NCBI GenBank assembly: GCA_900549955.1
Contig: URQH01000018.1
Coordinates: forward strand, 1 to 35,348
DNA: 35,348 nucleotides
Reading direction: 5' to 3'
Source: an uncultured Eubacteriales bacterium
Lineage (GTDB): Bacteria > Bacillota > Clostridia > Christensenellales > CAG-138
Shown: piece after piece, positions 23,640 through 30,448 of the stretch
How positions within the stretch are numbered: the stretch's first letter is position 1
How the letters are laid out: every line of letters begins with the position of its first letter
Made by a program: the position numbers and the translations under genes
The notes under the pieces: generated by a model
The model's input: the letters and a program-made list of their open reading frames with translations, nothing else
Databases searched by the model: none
Told to the model about the DNA's origin: nothing

Positions 23640-24107
23640 TCACTTCACGCGCGGCGGTTCCGGCTCCTTCTCCTCTTTGGGCTGTTTTTCCTTGGGCTGC
23701 TTTTCCTTCTTTTCCTTCTTCTCCGGCTCGGCGGGCTTTTCGAACACCACCGACTGGACGTATACGTTCACCTCGACCACGCGCAAACCGGTCATCGTCT
23801 CAATGGCGTTCTTGATCGCGTTCTGCAGGTTCTGGCAAACCTCCTGAATGGCAAAGCCATAGCGGACGTTCACGGAGATGTCCACGGCCGCTTCTTCGCT
23901 GCCAACCTCGACCTTGACGCCCTTGGTCAGGTTCTTCTTGCCCAGCATCTCGGTGAGGCCTTCGACCACACCGCCGCTCATACTGGCCACGCCCTGCACC
24001 TCGGCCGCCGCCAGCGCGGCAATCGTCGCGATCACGTCATCTGCAAATATGATCTTGCCACAGTCGGCGTTTCGGACTTCCAGGCCCGTTTCAACGGCAT
24101 CTGCCAT
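23640..24107 (-). CDS. Asp23/Gls24 family envelope stress response protein with a charged Lys/Glu tail
   Basis: Asp23 proteins are abundant membrane-associated proteins linked to cell-wall stress. The 155-aa product has the family domain (GKIIFADDVIATIAALAAAE, VEVGSEEAAVDISVNVRYG, MTGLRVVEVNVYVQSV) in the first 120 residues. A roughly 35-residue low-complexity tail then contains the repeated unit KEKQP and many Glu and Pro; it is not part of the domain. Strong site GGAGGTAGG precedes the ATG and a consensus promoter lies just upstream. It is the first gene of a long operon reaching to ispA. Confidence 0.93.
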   Translation of the reverse strand: MADAVETGLEVRNADCGKIIFADDVIATIAALAAAEVQGVASMSGGVVEGLTEMLGKKNLTKGVKVEVGSEEAAVDISVNVRYGFAIQEVCQNLQNAIKNAIETMTGLRVVEVNVYVQSVVFEKPAEPEKKEKKEKQPKEKQPKEEKEPEPPRVK

Positions 24108-24137
24108 AGTATCCTACCTCCTTCAAGCTTTGACAGC

Positions 24138-24166
24138 ATTATACCAGTAATCCTGCTTGATGTAAA
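24138..24166 (-). promoter_or_regulatory. sigma-A promoter of asp23-amaP-nusB-xse-ispA operon
   Basis: On the minus strand TTTACA (24161-24166) and a perfect TATAAT (24138-24143) are 17 bases apart, in the gap after spoIIIAH. Confidence 0.9.
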
Positions 24167-24209
24167 GCAATTACCACGGCGGCCGCGCGTCGGCAGGCAC
24201 AATTTGTTT

Positions 24210-24743
24210 TCACTGCGCAGTCGTCACCTTCACGCTTTCCGCCGGTTCGCCCGTCTCCCGCATGACGATGTCCAGCACCTGCGCCACCTGTTCCTCCGTG
24301 AGCGACTCGGCCGACAGGATGACGTTCACCGCGCCGCGGTGCAGCGTCACCGCCGCATCGGCAAAGCCCTTGGCCTTGAGCAGGCTCTCCACCGTCAGCT
24401 CCTTTTCCATGCTGTCCACGATGTCCAGCTTCTGCTGCTGCGCATCTGCGAGCGTCTCCTGATCCGCGCCCTGCTCGATGATCGCATCCAGATATTCGAT
24501 CTCCTGCTCGCGCGTCGTATCCCGGTCGCTGCGGAACGAGGCGAAGAACCCAGCCGTCCCGGTGGCGCCGGTGGAGACCGCGTCCTCGTCGCCGCCCGGC
24601 AGCGAGGCCTCCGCGCCGTCCTGCCCCACGTTGCTTCCAATCACGAAATTGGCCACGATTGCGCCGCACAGCAGCAGCGCCACCCCCAGCAGCGTCCACG
24701 CCTTGCGGTTCCACCTGATCCGGATCCCACTCCACTTTTTCAT
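24210..24743 (-). CDS. spoIIIAH: Stage III sporulation protein AH
   Basis: SpoIIIAH is a mother-cell membrane protein that pairs with forespore SpoIIQ to form the feeding channel. The 177-aa protein has one transmembrane helix (TLLGVALLLCGAIVANFVIG, about residues 17-36), a linker, and a ring-building domain with the pattern LTVESLLKAKGFADAAVTLH and QVLDIVMRETG. The length is somewhat short but complete. It is the last gene of the spoIIIA operon, 13 bases after spoIIIAG. Confidence 0.95.
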   Translation of the reverse strand: MKKWSGIRIRWNRKAWTLLGVALLLCGAIVANFVIGSNVGQDGAEASLPGGDEDAVSTGATGTAGFFASFRSDRDTTREQEIEYLDAIIEQGADQETLADAQQQKLDIVDSMEKELTVESLLKAKGFADAAVTLHRGAVNVILSAESLTEEQVAQVLDIVMRETGEPAESVKVTTAQ

Positions 24744-24756
24744 CTCTTACCCCTCC

Positions 24757-25374
24757 TTAATTTGTTGACTGCGCACTGCGTTCAAATACCTCAATCCGCG
24801 AGAGCGGGATGTCCAGCACCGCCCGGACGGCGCGCTGCAGGTCCATCCGCACGTTGATATCCGCCGCGCCTTCCGCCACCACGATGACGCCGCGCACCTG
24901 CGGCTCGATCTCCTTGAGCACGATGGGTTCGTTGCCGCCGCTGCCCGACACGGTCGCAGGCTCCGTGCTCTCGGTCGACTGCTGCGACGAGCTGCTGCTG
25001 CCGTCGCCGTTGCTGCTCTCAGAGCCGGTGCTGTTCACGTTCGTGGTCATGGCCGGCACGATTTCGCGGCTCGTGTCATACGTGATCATCACCTCCACGC
25101 GGCCGGCCCCGCGGATGCAGCAGAGCACCTCCTGCAGCCGTGTCTCCAGCTCCGCTTCCGACGCGGCGGCGGTCACCTGCACGTCCCCCTGCGCCTGCCC
25201 GGCGCCATCGGTGCGCGTGCCGGCAAAGAACAGCGCCACCACCAGCACCGCGATGCCGCCATACACCAACAGCTCCACGCGCCGGTCCTCCCGCATTCGC
25301 TTCAGCAGCCGCCGCCAGAACCGCGCAGGCTCCGCCGGGCGCACGGACGCGCCCGTTCCCGTGTCCCTTTGCAT
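24757..25374 (-). CDS. spoIIIAG: Stage III sporulation protein AG
   Basis: SpoIIIAG makes a large ring in the mother-cell membrane as part of the channel apparatus. The 205-aa protein has a transmembrane helix (LLVYGGIAVLVVALFFAG), then ring-building sequence LQEVLCCIRGAGRVEVMITY interrupted by a Ser/Thr-rich loop (about 120-150), then EPQVRGVIVVAEGAADINVR and the end VLDIPLSRIEVFE, all characteristic. GAAGGGAAC lies before the ATG. A 79-base gap separates it from spoIIIAF. Confidence 0.95.
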   Translation of the reverse strand: MQRDTGTGASVRPAEPARFWRRLLKRMREDRRVELLVYGGIAVLVVALFFAGTRTDGAGQAQGDVQVTAAASEAELETRLQEVLCCIRGAGRVEVMITYDTSREIVPAMTTNVNSTGSESSNGDGSSSSSQQSTESTEPATVSGSGGNEPIVLKEIEPQVRGVIVVAEGAADINVRMDLQRAVRAVLDIPLSRIEVFERSAQSTN

Positions 25375-25453
25375 ATCCGTTCCCTTCCGCCCCGGCCTGC
25401 GCGCCCCATTCCATGCCCGGGCGCCCCTGCCAAAAGGCCTTGTCTTTCAAAAC

Positions 25454-25633
25454 TTATACGCCCAATGCGTCAAATATGCGCACGATCTCCGTCACCGCCG
25501 CAGAAACAAACGCCAGGCCGACAGCCGTCGACGCCGAGCCGCGAAGGTTGCCGTCCGGCACCAGCAGCTCCGCCGCCCCGGCAAGCAGGGACATGACCGT
25601 CAGGCGAATGACCAGCTGCACCAACTGTTCCAT
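25454..25633 (-). CDS. spoIIIAF: Truncated SpoIIIAF, membrane part only (59 aa)
   Basis: SpoIIIAF normally has two transmembrane helices and a soluble ring-building domain, about 200 aa in total. Here only the membrane part is present: two hydrophobic stretches (LVQLVIRLTVMSLLAGAAEL and TAVGLAFVSAAVTEIVRIF), with LLVPDGNLRG at the turn as in the family, ending in a stop at 25454. The 79 bases before spoIIIAG cannot hold the missing domain in any frame, so this is not a simple frameshift. ATG at 25631-25633 is chosen; an upstream in-frame TTG overlapping the spoIIIAE stop is less likely. Identification rests mainly on position and hydrophobic pattern. Confidence 0.8.
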   Translation of the reverse strand: MEQLVQLVIRLTVMSLLAGAAELLVPDGNLRGSASTAVGLAFVSAAVTEIVRIFDALGV

Positions 25634-25637
25634 GCGC

Positions 25638-26858
25638 CTACCCCGCAACCGGGACGCTGCCGATGCCAGTCATCAGCCCAATGGTCAGCAAAAACATCAG
25701 CGTCACGGCCAGCGTCGCCGCCAGCAGGAACGATAGCATATCCGCCGCCGCCCCGAACATCGCCGGCAAGCGCGGCCCGGCAATGGGCTCTGCCAGCGCG
25801 CTCGCCAGGCGCAGCAAAAACATCTGCGCCACCAGGCGCAACACCGGCATTAACACCACGGACATCGTCAGCAGGATCGCCGCCAAGCCGGCTGCGTTTT
25901 TGACCAGCAACGCGCAGCCGAGCATGGTATCCATCGTGCCGGACACCATGCCGCCAACCATCGGCACCAGGCTGGACGCGGCATACTTTGCCGTGCGCAT
26001 GGTCACGCCGTCATAGGTCGCCGCCGTCATGCCGCGCACAGCCGTTACGCCGATATACAGCGTGGAGGTCGCGCCGATCGTCCACTTTGCCACGCGTTTC
26101 ATCAGCCCCGACATCTCGCCAAGGCTCGCCCGCCCGCCCAACGAGCCCACGAGCCCGATCGCGCCGCCAGCCACGGAAAGCGGCACGACGATGGCGCGCA
26201 TAATCCCGGTCACCGTGCCGCACAACACCGTCATTGCCGGCTGGAACACCCCCACGGACGCCACGCCGCCCACGGCGGTCAGCAGCATCATGAGCACCGG
26301 CAGCGCAATCTGCATGAACTGCACGAGCGCATCCATGCACGAAAGCGCCAGCGCCACAGATGAGAGCGACGTGCCCAGCACGGCCGTCAGCGCAAAGCAA
26401 CGGCAGACAAATCCGGCAGTCTCCTGCACGCCTCCCTCCTTGCCTGCCGTGAACGCATGCACAAAGCCCGACAGGAACGACAGCCCGAGCAACAGCAGCA
26501 GCAAACCGCCGGCCGTGCGCGCCTCCCCCGCCGCCAGGGCGGCCAGCGCGCCGAGCAGCGTGCTCAGCCCGTCGTCCATCGAGCCGTTCTGCGCCCAGGC
26601 GCCGATGAGCGTCTCCAGATCCACATCCGCCCACAACGTCTGCACCTGTTCCGGCAGCGTGTCCAAAAACGCCTCCCACTCCTGCAGTTCCAACTCGCCC
26701 ATCCAGGCGTTGACCCCGTCGGCAATGGAGATATCCGGCGCCTCCGTGCCCTCCGGCTCCGGCTGTTCCCCCTCCCGTCCCGTCTCGGACAGCGCCGCGC
26801 GCAGCGGCAGCAGCAGGCACGCCGCAAACAGCAGCAGCGCCACAAACCGCCGCTTCAT
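25638..26858 (-). CDS. spoIIIAE: Stage III sporulation protein AE
   Basis: SpoIIIAE is a polytopic membrane protein of the SpoIIIA complex, proposed as a transporter-like core. The 406-aa protein has a signal-like start (FVALLLFAACLLLPLRA), a soluble acidic stretch (about 25-100), then multiple hydrophobic helices. Family sequence includes VGGVASVGVFQPAMTVL, GLMKRVAKWTIGATSTLYIG and AKYAASSLVPMVGGMVSGTM. ATG at 26856-26858 overlaps the spoIIIAD stop. The frame is open further upstream, but that part overlaps spoIIIAD. Confidence 0.95.
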   Translation of the reverse strand: MKRRFVALLLFAACLLLPLRAALSETGREGEQPEPEGTEAPDISIADGVNAWMGELELQEWEAFLDTLPEQVQTLWADVDLETLIGAWAQNGSMDDGLSTLLGALAALAAGEARTAGGLLLLLLGLSFLSGFVHAFTAGKEGGVQETAGFVCRCFALTAVLGTSLSSVALALSCMDALVQFMQIALPVLMMLLTAVGGVASVGVFQPAMTVLCGTVTGIMRAIVVPLSVAGGAIGLVGSLGGRASLGEMSGLMKRVAKWTIGATSTLYIGVTAVRGMTAATYDGVTMRTAKYAASSLVPMVGGMVSGTMDTMLGCALLVKNAAGLAAILLTMSVVLMPVLRLVAQMFLLRLASALAEPIAGPRLPAMFGAAADMLSFLLAATLAVTLMFLLTIGLMTGIGSVPVAG

Positions 26859-27253
26859 GGCGCCGCGCGGCGCAGCAGCTCCGCCGTGACCGACAGCATG
26901 CCGACCGCCGCCGGCAGCGCCGCCGACAGGATCAGGATCCGGCCGCCCAGCTCCACCTTGGCGGCGGCGGCGGATTCTCCAGCATCCTTGCACAACTGCA
27001 CGCCAAACTGCGCGATGTATGCGATGCCAATGATCTTGAGCAGCACCCCCAGATACGACGTATCCACGCCGTACTGCTCCGCGAGCGCCCGCAACGTGTC
27101 CACCACGCCCGTCAGCTCACCGATGACGCCGAGCAGCACCACCACGCCCGTCGTCATGCCGATAAGCAGCGAGAGTTCCGGCCGGAAGCTGCGCACCGTC
27201 ACCGCCAGCGACACGCCCAAAATGGCGATGCCCACGATCGTAAAAATCTCCAT
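26855..27253 (-). CDS. spoIIIAD: Stage III sporulation protein AD
   Basis: SpoIIIAD is a membrane protein of the channel complex, related to SpoIIIAC. The 132-aa product starts MEIFTIVGIAILGVSLAVTV and has three to four hydrophobic helices, including LGVLLKIIGIAYIAQFGVQL with the family motif CKDAGESAAAAKVELGGRI. CAGGAGGGG is well placed before the ATG. It lies 37 bases after spoIIIAC and overlaps spoIIIAE by four bases. Confidence 0.95.
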   Translation of the reverse strand: MEIFTIVGIAILGVSLAVTVRSFRPELSLLIGMTTGVVVLLGVIGELTGVVDTLRALAEQYGVDTSYLGVLLKIIGIAYIAQFGVQLCKDAGESAAAAKVELGGRILILSAALPAAVGMLSVTAELLRRAAP

Positions 27254-27290
27254 ATGCCCCTCCTGCGCCCGTCCGCCATGCTGCGTCAGG

Positions 27291-27488
27291 CTAATACAGA
27301 TTGAACACCTGCCGGACGCTGTCAAACAGCGCCTCGATCATGTCGAGCATCATGAGCAGCCCGATGATGAGCCCTGCGATGGCGGCAATGGTCGCAATCT
27401 CGTCGCGGCCGCTCTGCTTGAGCAGCTGCGCCACGATTGCGGCAATGACGCCCACGCTGGCGATTTTAAACAGTACTTCAACCCCCAT
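27291..27488 (-). CDS. spoIIIAC: Stage III sporulation protein AC
   Basis: SpoIIIAC is a very small membrane protein with two helices (65 aa, normal): VEVLFKIASVGVIAAIVAQL, then a short polar loop KQSGRDE and IATIAAIAGLIIGLLMMLDM, ending EALFDSVRQVF. GAGGTG precedes the ATG at short spacing. It lies ten bases after spoIIIAB. Confidence 0.94.
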   Translation of the reverse strand: MGVEVLFKIASVGVIAAIVAQLLKQSGRDEIATIAAIAGLIIGLLMMLDMIEALFDSVRQVFNLY

Positions 27489-27498
27489 GTGCACCTCG

Positions 27499-28014
27499 TC
27501 ACAACAGCAAGATCGCCACCGCCGCGCCGCAGAGCACGCCCATGGCCCGATAGACCCGTCCCTTCCTGTCGTACGCCGCGCCGGCCTCCGCCTGCAGCCG
27601 CTCCAGTTCCTGCAGCGCCATTGCGGCGTTTTGCTGCTCGCGGCGCAGGTCCGCCGTGCCCAGCGCCCCCGCGAACGTGCGCAACACCTCCCGGTCGCCC
27701 GGGTGCAGCGCGGCAAACGCCCGCTCATGCAGCAGCGCGTGCTCCTCCGCCGTCTCCCACGCGGCCAGCGGCGTGCGTCCCTCCTCGAGCGCCGCCGCAA
27801 ACGCGGCGAACACCGGCGCGGCCGTCCCGCCCGCACATTGCTCCGCCATGCGGTGCAGGGGCAGGCGCGCATACTCCATGCGCATCGACAACCGCCGGAT
27901 ACTGGCGATGAGGTCGCCGAGCATGTCGCGGCGCAGCGACAACCTTTTGGCGCTGTTTTGCCCGAGCAGCGCCCCCATGAGGAACACCGCCGTCACGAGT
28001 ATTGCTCGCTGCAT
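27499..28014 (-). CDS. spoIIIAB: Stage III sporulation protein AB
   Basis: SpoIIIAB resembles the GspF platform of type II secretion and is thought to contact the SpoIIIAA ATPase. The 171-aa protein has N- and C-terminal hydrophobic segments (RAILVTAVFLMGALLG and AMGVLCGAAVAILLL) flanking a helical body with RLSMRMEYARLPLHRMAEQ and ALGTADLRREQQNAAMALQ. ATG at 28012-28014 overlaps the end of spoIIIAA by 22 bases and follows GCAGGAGG. Confidence 0.94.
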   Translation of the reverse strand: MQRAILVTAVFLMGALLGQNSAKRLSLRRDMLGDLIASIRRLSMRMEYARLPLHRMAEQCAGGTAAPVFAAFAAALEEGRTPLAAWETAEEHALLHERAFAALHPGDREVLRTFAGALGTADLRREQQNAAMALQELERLQAEAGAAYDRKGRVYRAMGVLCGAAVAILLL

Positions 28015-28958
28015 GGCGCGCCTCCTGCGGCGATCCGCCGCAATTCCCCGTTGAACACGCCCTCCACGGTGCCCACGCCACGGCTGCGGCCGAGCAGCAC
28101 ATAGCGGTCGAACAGCCGCGCCTGCAGCAGCTCCCTGAGCGGCGAGCGGGCGAGCAGCATTTCCGGACTTCCCGCATGCACGCCCGCCAGCAGGCGCACG
28201 CCGCAGGCCGCCGCCTCCTGCGCGGCAGATACGTCCTGCCCGCTGCTCAGCTCGTCGGCGACCAGCACCTGCGGGGACATGGTCGTGACCATGAGACGCA
28301 TCCCGTCCGCCTTGCTGCAGCCGGACAGCACGTCCGTGCGCGGCCCCAGGTCGAATTGCGGCACGCCGCGGATACACCCGGCCAGCTCGTATCGCGCATC
28401 CACCACCGCCACGCGGCAGGGACGGATGCCCGGCCCGCCGCAGGCGCACTGGCGCGCCAGGTCCCGCAGCAGCGTCGTCTTGCCGCACCCCGGGCTGGAT
28501 AGCACCAGCGTGGAATACGGCAGCCCATCCCCGTCCGCCAGATACGGCAGCACGGGCGTGGCCGCGCCCGGCACCGCGCGGCTGATGCGGAAGTTGAGCG
28601 ACGTGACGTCCGTCATGCGCTCGATTGCGCCGCCCGATCCGATCGCGCGCCCGCACACGCCGACGCGGTACCCGCCCGGCAGCGTGATAAACCCTTGCCG
28701 CAGCTCCTCTTCCCAGGCATAGAGCGAACGTTCGCACACGCGCGAAAGCGTTTCAGCACAGTCCTCGGCGCTCGCGGCCGGGCGGCCCCCGGCGGCATAG
28801 ATCAGCCGCTCGTATCCGGTAAAACACAGCTGCAGCGGCTTGCCGGCGCGCACGCGGATCTCCTCCAGCGGCGCGGCGGACTCGATGGCCGCCAGCATCT
28901 GCACAATCCGCTGCGGCAGATACGGCTGCAAATCGTCCTTCCACGATCTCTGTTCCAT
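27993..28958 (-). CDS. spoIIIAA: Stage III sporulation protein AA, secretion-type ATPase
   Basis: SpoIIIAA is the cytoplasmic ATPase of the SpoIIIA apparatus, related to type II/IV secretion ATPases. The 321-aa protein has Walker A SPGCGKTT at residues 155-162 and a Walker B-like stretch PQVLVADELSSGQDV, with IRVRAGKPLQL and GGYRVGVCGRA before them. Motifs look intact. ATG at 28956-28958 has AAGGAG 12 bases upstream, slightly long; no better start was seen. It is the first gene of spoIIIAA-AH. Confidence 0.95.
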   Translation of the reverse strand: MEQRSWKDDLQPYLPQRIVQMLAAIESAAPLEEIRVRAGKPLQLCFTGYERLIYAAGGRPAASAEDCAETLSRVCERSLYAWEEELRQGFITLPGGYRVGVCGRAIGSGGAIERMTDVTSLNFRISRAVPGAATPVLPYLADGDGLPYSTLVLSSPGCGKTTLLRDLARQCACGGPGIRPCRVAVVDARYELAGCIRGVPQFDLGPRTDVLSGCSKADGMRLMVTTMSPQVLVADELSSGQDVSAAQEAAACGVRLLAGVHAGSPEMLLARSPLRELLQARLFDRYVLLGRSRGVGTVEGVFNGELRRIAAGGAPCSEQYS

Positions 28959-29046
28959 CCCCAGAACACGCTCCTTTCCGGGGCCGCCCGGCGTCGCGCG
29001 GCGCTCTCGCCGCGCCGGCCGGACTTGTCCCCCGTCAATCCCACTA

Positions 29047-29054
29047 TATGTATG
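29047..29054 (-). promoter_or_regulatory. possible sigma-E -10 element of the spoIIIA operon
   Basis: Minus-strand CATACATA is close to the sigma-E -10 consensus and lies about 90 bases before spoIIIAA. An AT-rich AAATATA occurs upstream but only ten bases away, too close for a normal -35. Sigma-E control of spoIIIA is established in B. subtilis. Confidence 0.3.
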
Positions 29055-29074
29055 CAAAACGGCGTATATTTCAC

Positions 29075-29103
29075 TTGTTTTGCCGTCCAAAACCGGCTAA
29101 AAT
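29075..29103 (+). promoter_or_regulatory. sigma-A promoter of the DNA methyltransferase gene
   Basis: TTGTTT (29075-29080) and TAAAAT (29098-29103) are separated by 17 bases, 56 bases before the start codon. It is divergent from the spoIIIA control region. Confidence 0.75.
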
Positions 29104-29159
29104 GAAACCAGACAGATCTCGACGCCCATCGCACCGTACTGCTTGCACCGGAGGGGACC

Positions 29160-30350
29160 ATGCGCATCCATTGCACGGAGGAAATCCATCAAAACGGCGG
29201 CCCCGGCCGCTTCCTGCTCGCGCGCGCCGAAGAGGCGCTCGACCCGCTGCTCGCCGCCTACGAGGGCCAGGTACAGCTCATCTACCTCGACCCGCCCTTT
29301 GGCACGGGCGACACGTTCCACCTGCAGCTCGGCAGGGGGAAAAAGCGCCTGAAATTCCCCGTATTTACGGACCGGATGGAAGAAGGGCACTATCTCGAGT
29401 GGATGCGCGCCGTGCTCGAAGGCTGTCACCGCCTGCTCTCGCCCGCCGGCAGCCTGTACCTGCACATCGATTACCGCATGAGCGCCAAGCTCCGCCTGAT
29501 GCTCGACGACATATTCGGCAAGAGCAATTTCATGAACGAGATCATCTGGTGTTACAAATCCGGCGGGCGCAGCACGCGGCACTACCCGCGCAAACACGAC
29601 ACCATCCTCTTTTACCGCAAGAGCGCCAAGGTGTATTTCCACATCGACGCCGTCGGTTCTCCGCGCGGCCCCGGACGGCGCAACCACATGAAGCGCTTTG
29701 TGGATGAAAACGGCCGCATCTGCTTTTCCATCCGCTCCGGCGGCAAGCTGTACACCTACTATGAGGACACGCCGGTCTATCCGACAGACGTATGGACCGA
29801 CATCGAGCACCTGCAGCAGCGCGACCGGGAGCGCGTGGGATACGGCACGCAAAAGCCCGAAGCGCTCCTCAGGCGCATCCTGCTCGCCTCCAGCCGGCCG
29901 GGCGACCTGGTCATGGACCTGTTCTCCGGCAGCGGCACCACGGCCGCGGCGGCCAGCAAGCTGGGCCGCCGGTTTGTGGCGGTGGACGCGTCGCCCTTTG
30001 CGCTGTATACGCTGCGCGCCCGGCAGCTGGCATGTGGCAGCGTGCTCTCCCTGCTCGAGGGGGAACATGCGCTTTCGCTTTCCTATCCGCCGGACGATAC
30101 GCCCGTCGCCCTCGAACACGCGCTGACCCGCCGAAACGGGCACTGCCGCCTGAGCGTCACCCGCGCCGCTTTCCCGGAGGGGCATCCGCTCGTCTACGCC
30201 GCGCTCGGCACCGCAGAAGGCGAGCGATTCTACCCGCAGGCCGTGGACTGTGCGCCCACGCTGCCGCTGAAACTCGAGATGCCGGATGCCGGCGCGCCGG
30301 TGCTCCAGCTCGTGGACGTGCTCGGCCACCAGGCGTTTTTCCAGCTCTGA
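29160..30350 (+). CDS. Orphan site-specific DNA methyltransferase (amino-methyltransferase, beta-type motif order)
   Basis: This 396-aa enzyme should methylate adenine N6 or cytosine N4 using SAM. The catalytic motif IV, DPPF, is at residues 44-47 and SAM motif I, DLFSGSGTT, at 253-261, preceded by YGTQKPEALLRRIL. This order (IV before I) marks the beta group, with the target-recognition region between (about 130-215). After the methyltransferase core comes a C-terminal extension of about 110 residues (290-396) that I do not recognise. GGAGGGG lies before the ATG. No restriction endonuclease or specificity gene is adjacent, so it is an orphan. It is divergent from spoIIIA and convergent with dnaJ. 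Target sequence unknown. Confidence 0.88.
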   Translation: MRIHCTEEIHQNGGPGRFLLARAEEALDPLLAAYEGQVQLIYLDPPFGTGDTFHLQLGRGKKRLKFPVFTDRMEEGHYLEWMRAVLEGCHRLLSPAGSLYLHIDYRMSAKLRLMLDDIFGKSNFMNEIIWCYKSGGRSTRHYPRKHDTILFYRKSAKVYFHIDAVGSPRGPGRRNHMKRFVDENGRICFSIRSGGKLYTYYEDTPVYPTDVWTDIEHLQQRDRERVGYGTQKPEALLRRILLASSRPGDLVMDLFSGSGTTAAAASKLGRRFVAVDASPFALYTLRARQLACGSVLSLLEGEHALSLSYPPDDTPVALEHALTRRNGHCRLSVTRAAFPEGHPLVYAALGTAEGERFYPQAVDCAPTLPLKLEMPDAGAPVLQLVDVLGHQAFFQL

Positions 30351-30401
30351 CAGGCACGAAATCGCCCTTCCGAGCGCCCCGCCCTTCCTGCACACAGGCA
30401 G

Positions 30402-30438
30402 AAAAAGCCCGGCAGCGTTTCAAACGCTGCCGGGCTTT
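30402..30438. terminator. bidirectional terminator between methyltransferase gene and dnaJ
   Basis: AAAGCCCGGCAGCGTTT (30404-30420) and AAACGCTGCCGGGCTTT (30422-30438) are perfectly complementary. In the minus direction a run of five U follows, so it is a strong terminator of hrcA-grpE-dnaK-dnaJ. In the plus direction only three U follow. Confidence 0.92.
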
Positions 30439-30448
30439 GCCGTTCCGT

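Noticed and set aside
25375..25453. Search for a frameshifted remainder of SpoIIIAF before spoIIIAG
   Set aside because: The gap is too short, and no frame gives ring-building-domain sequence.
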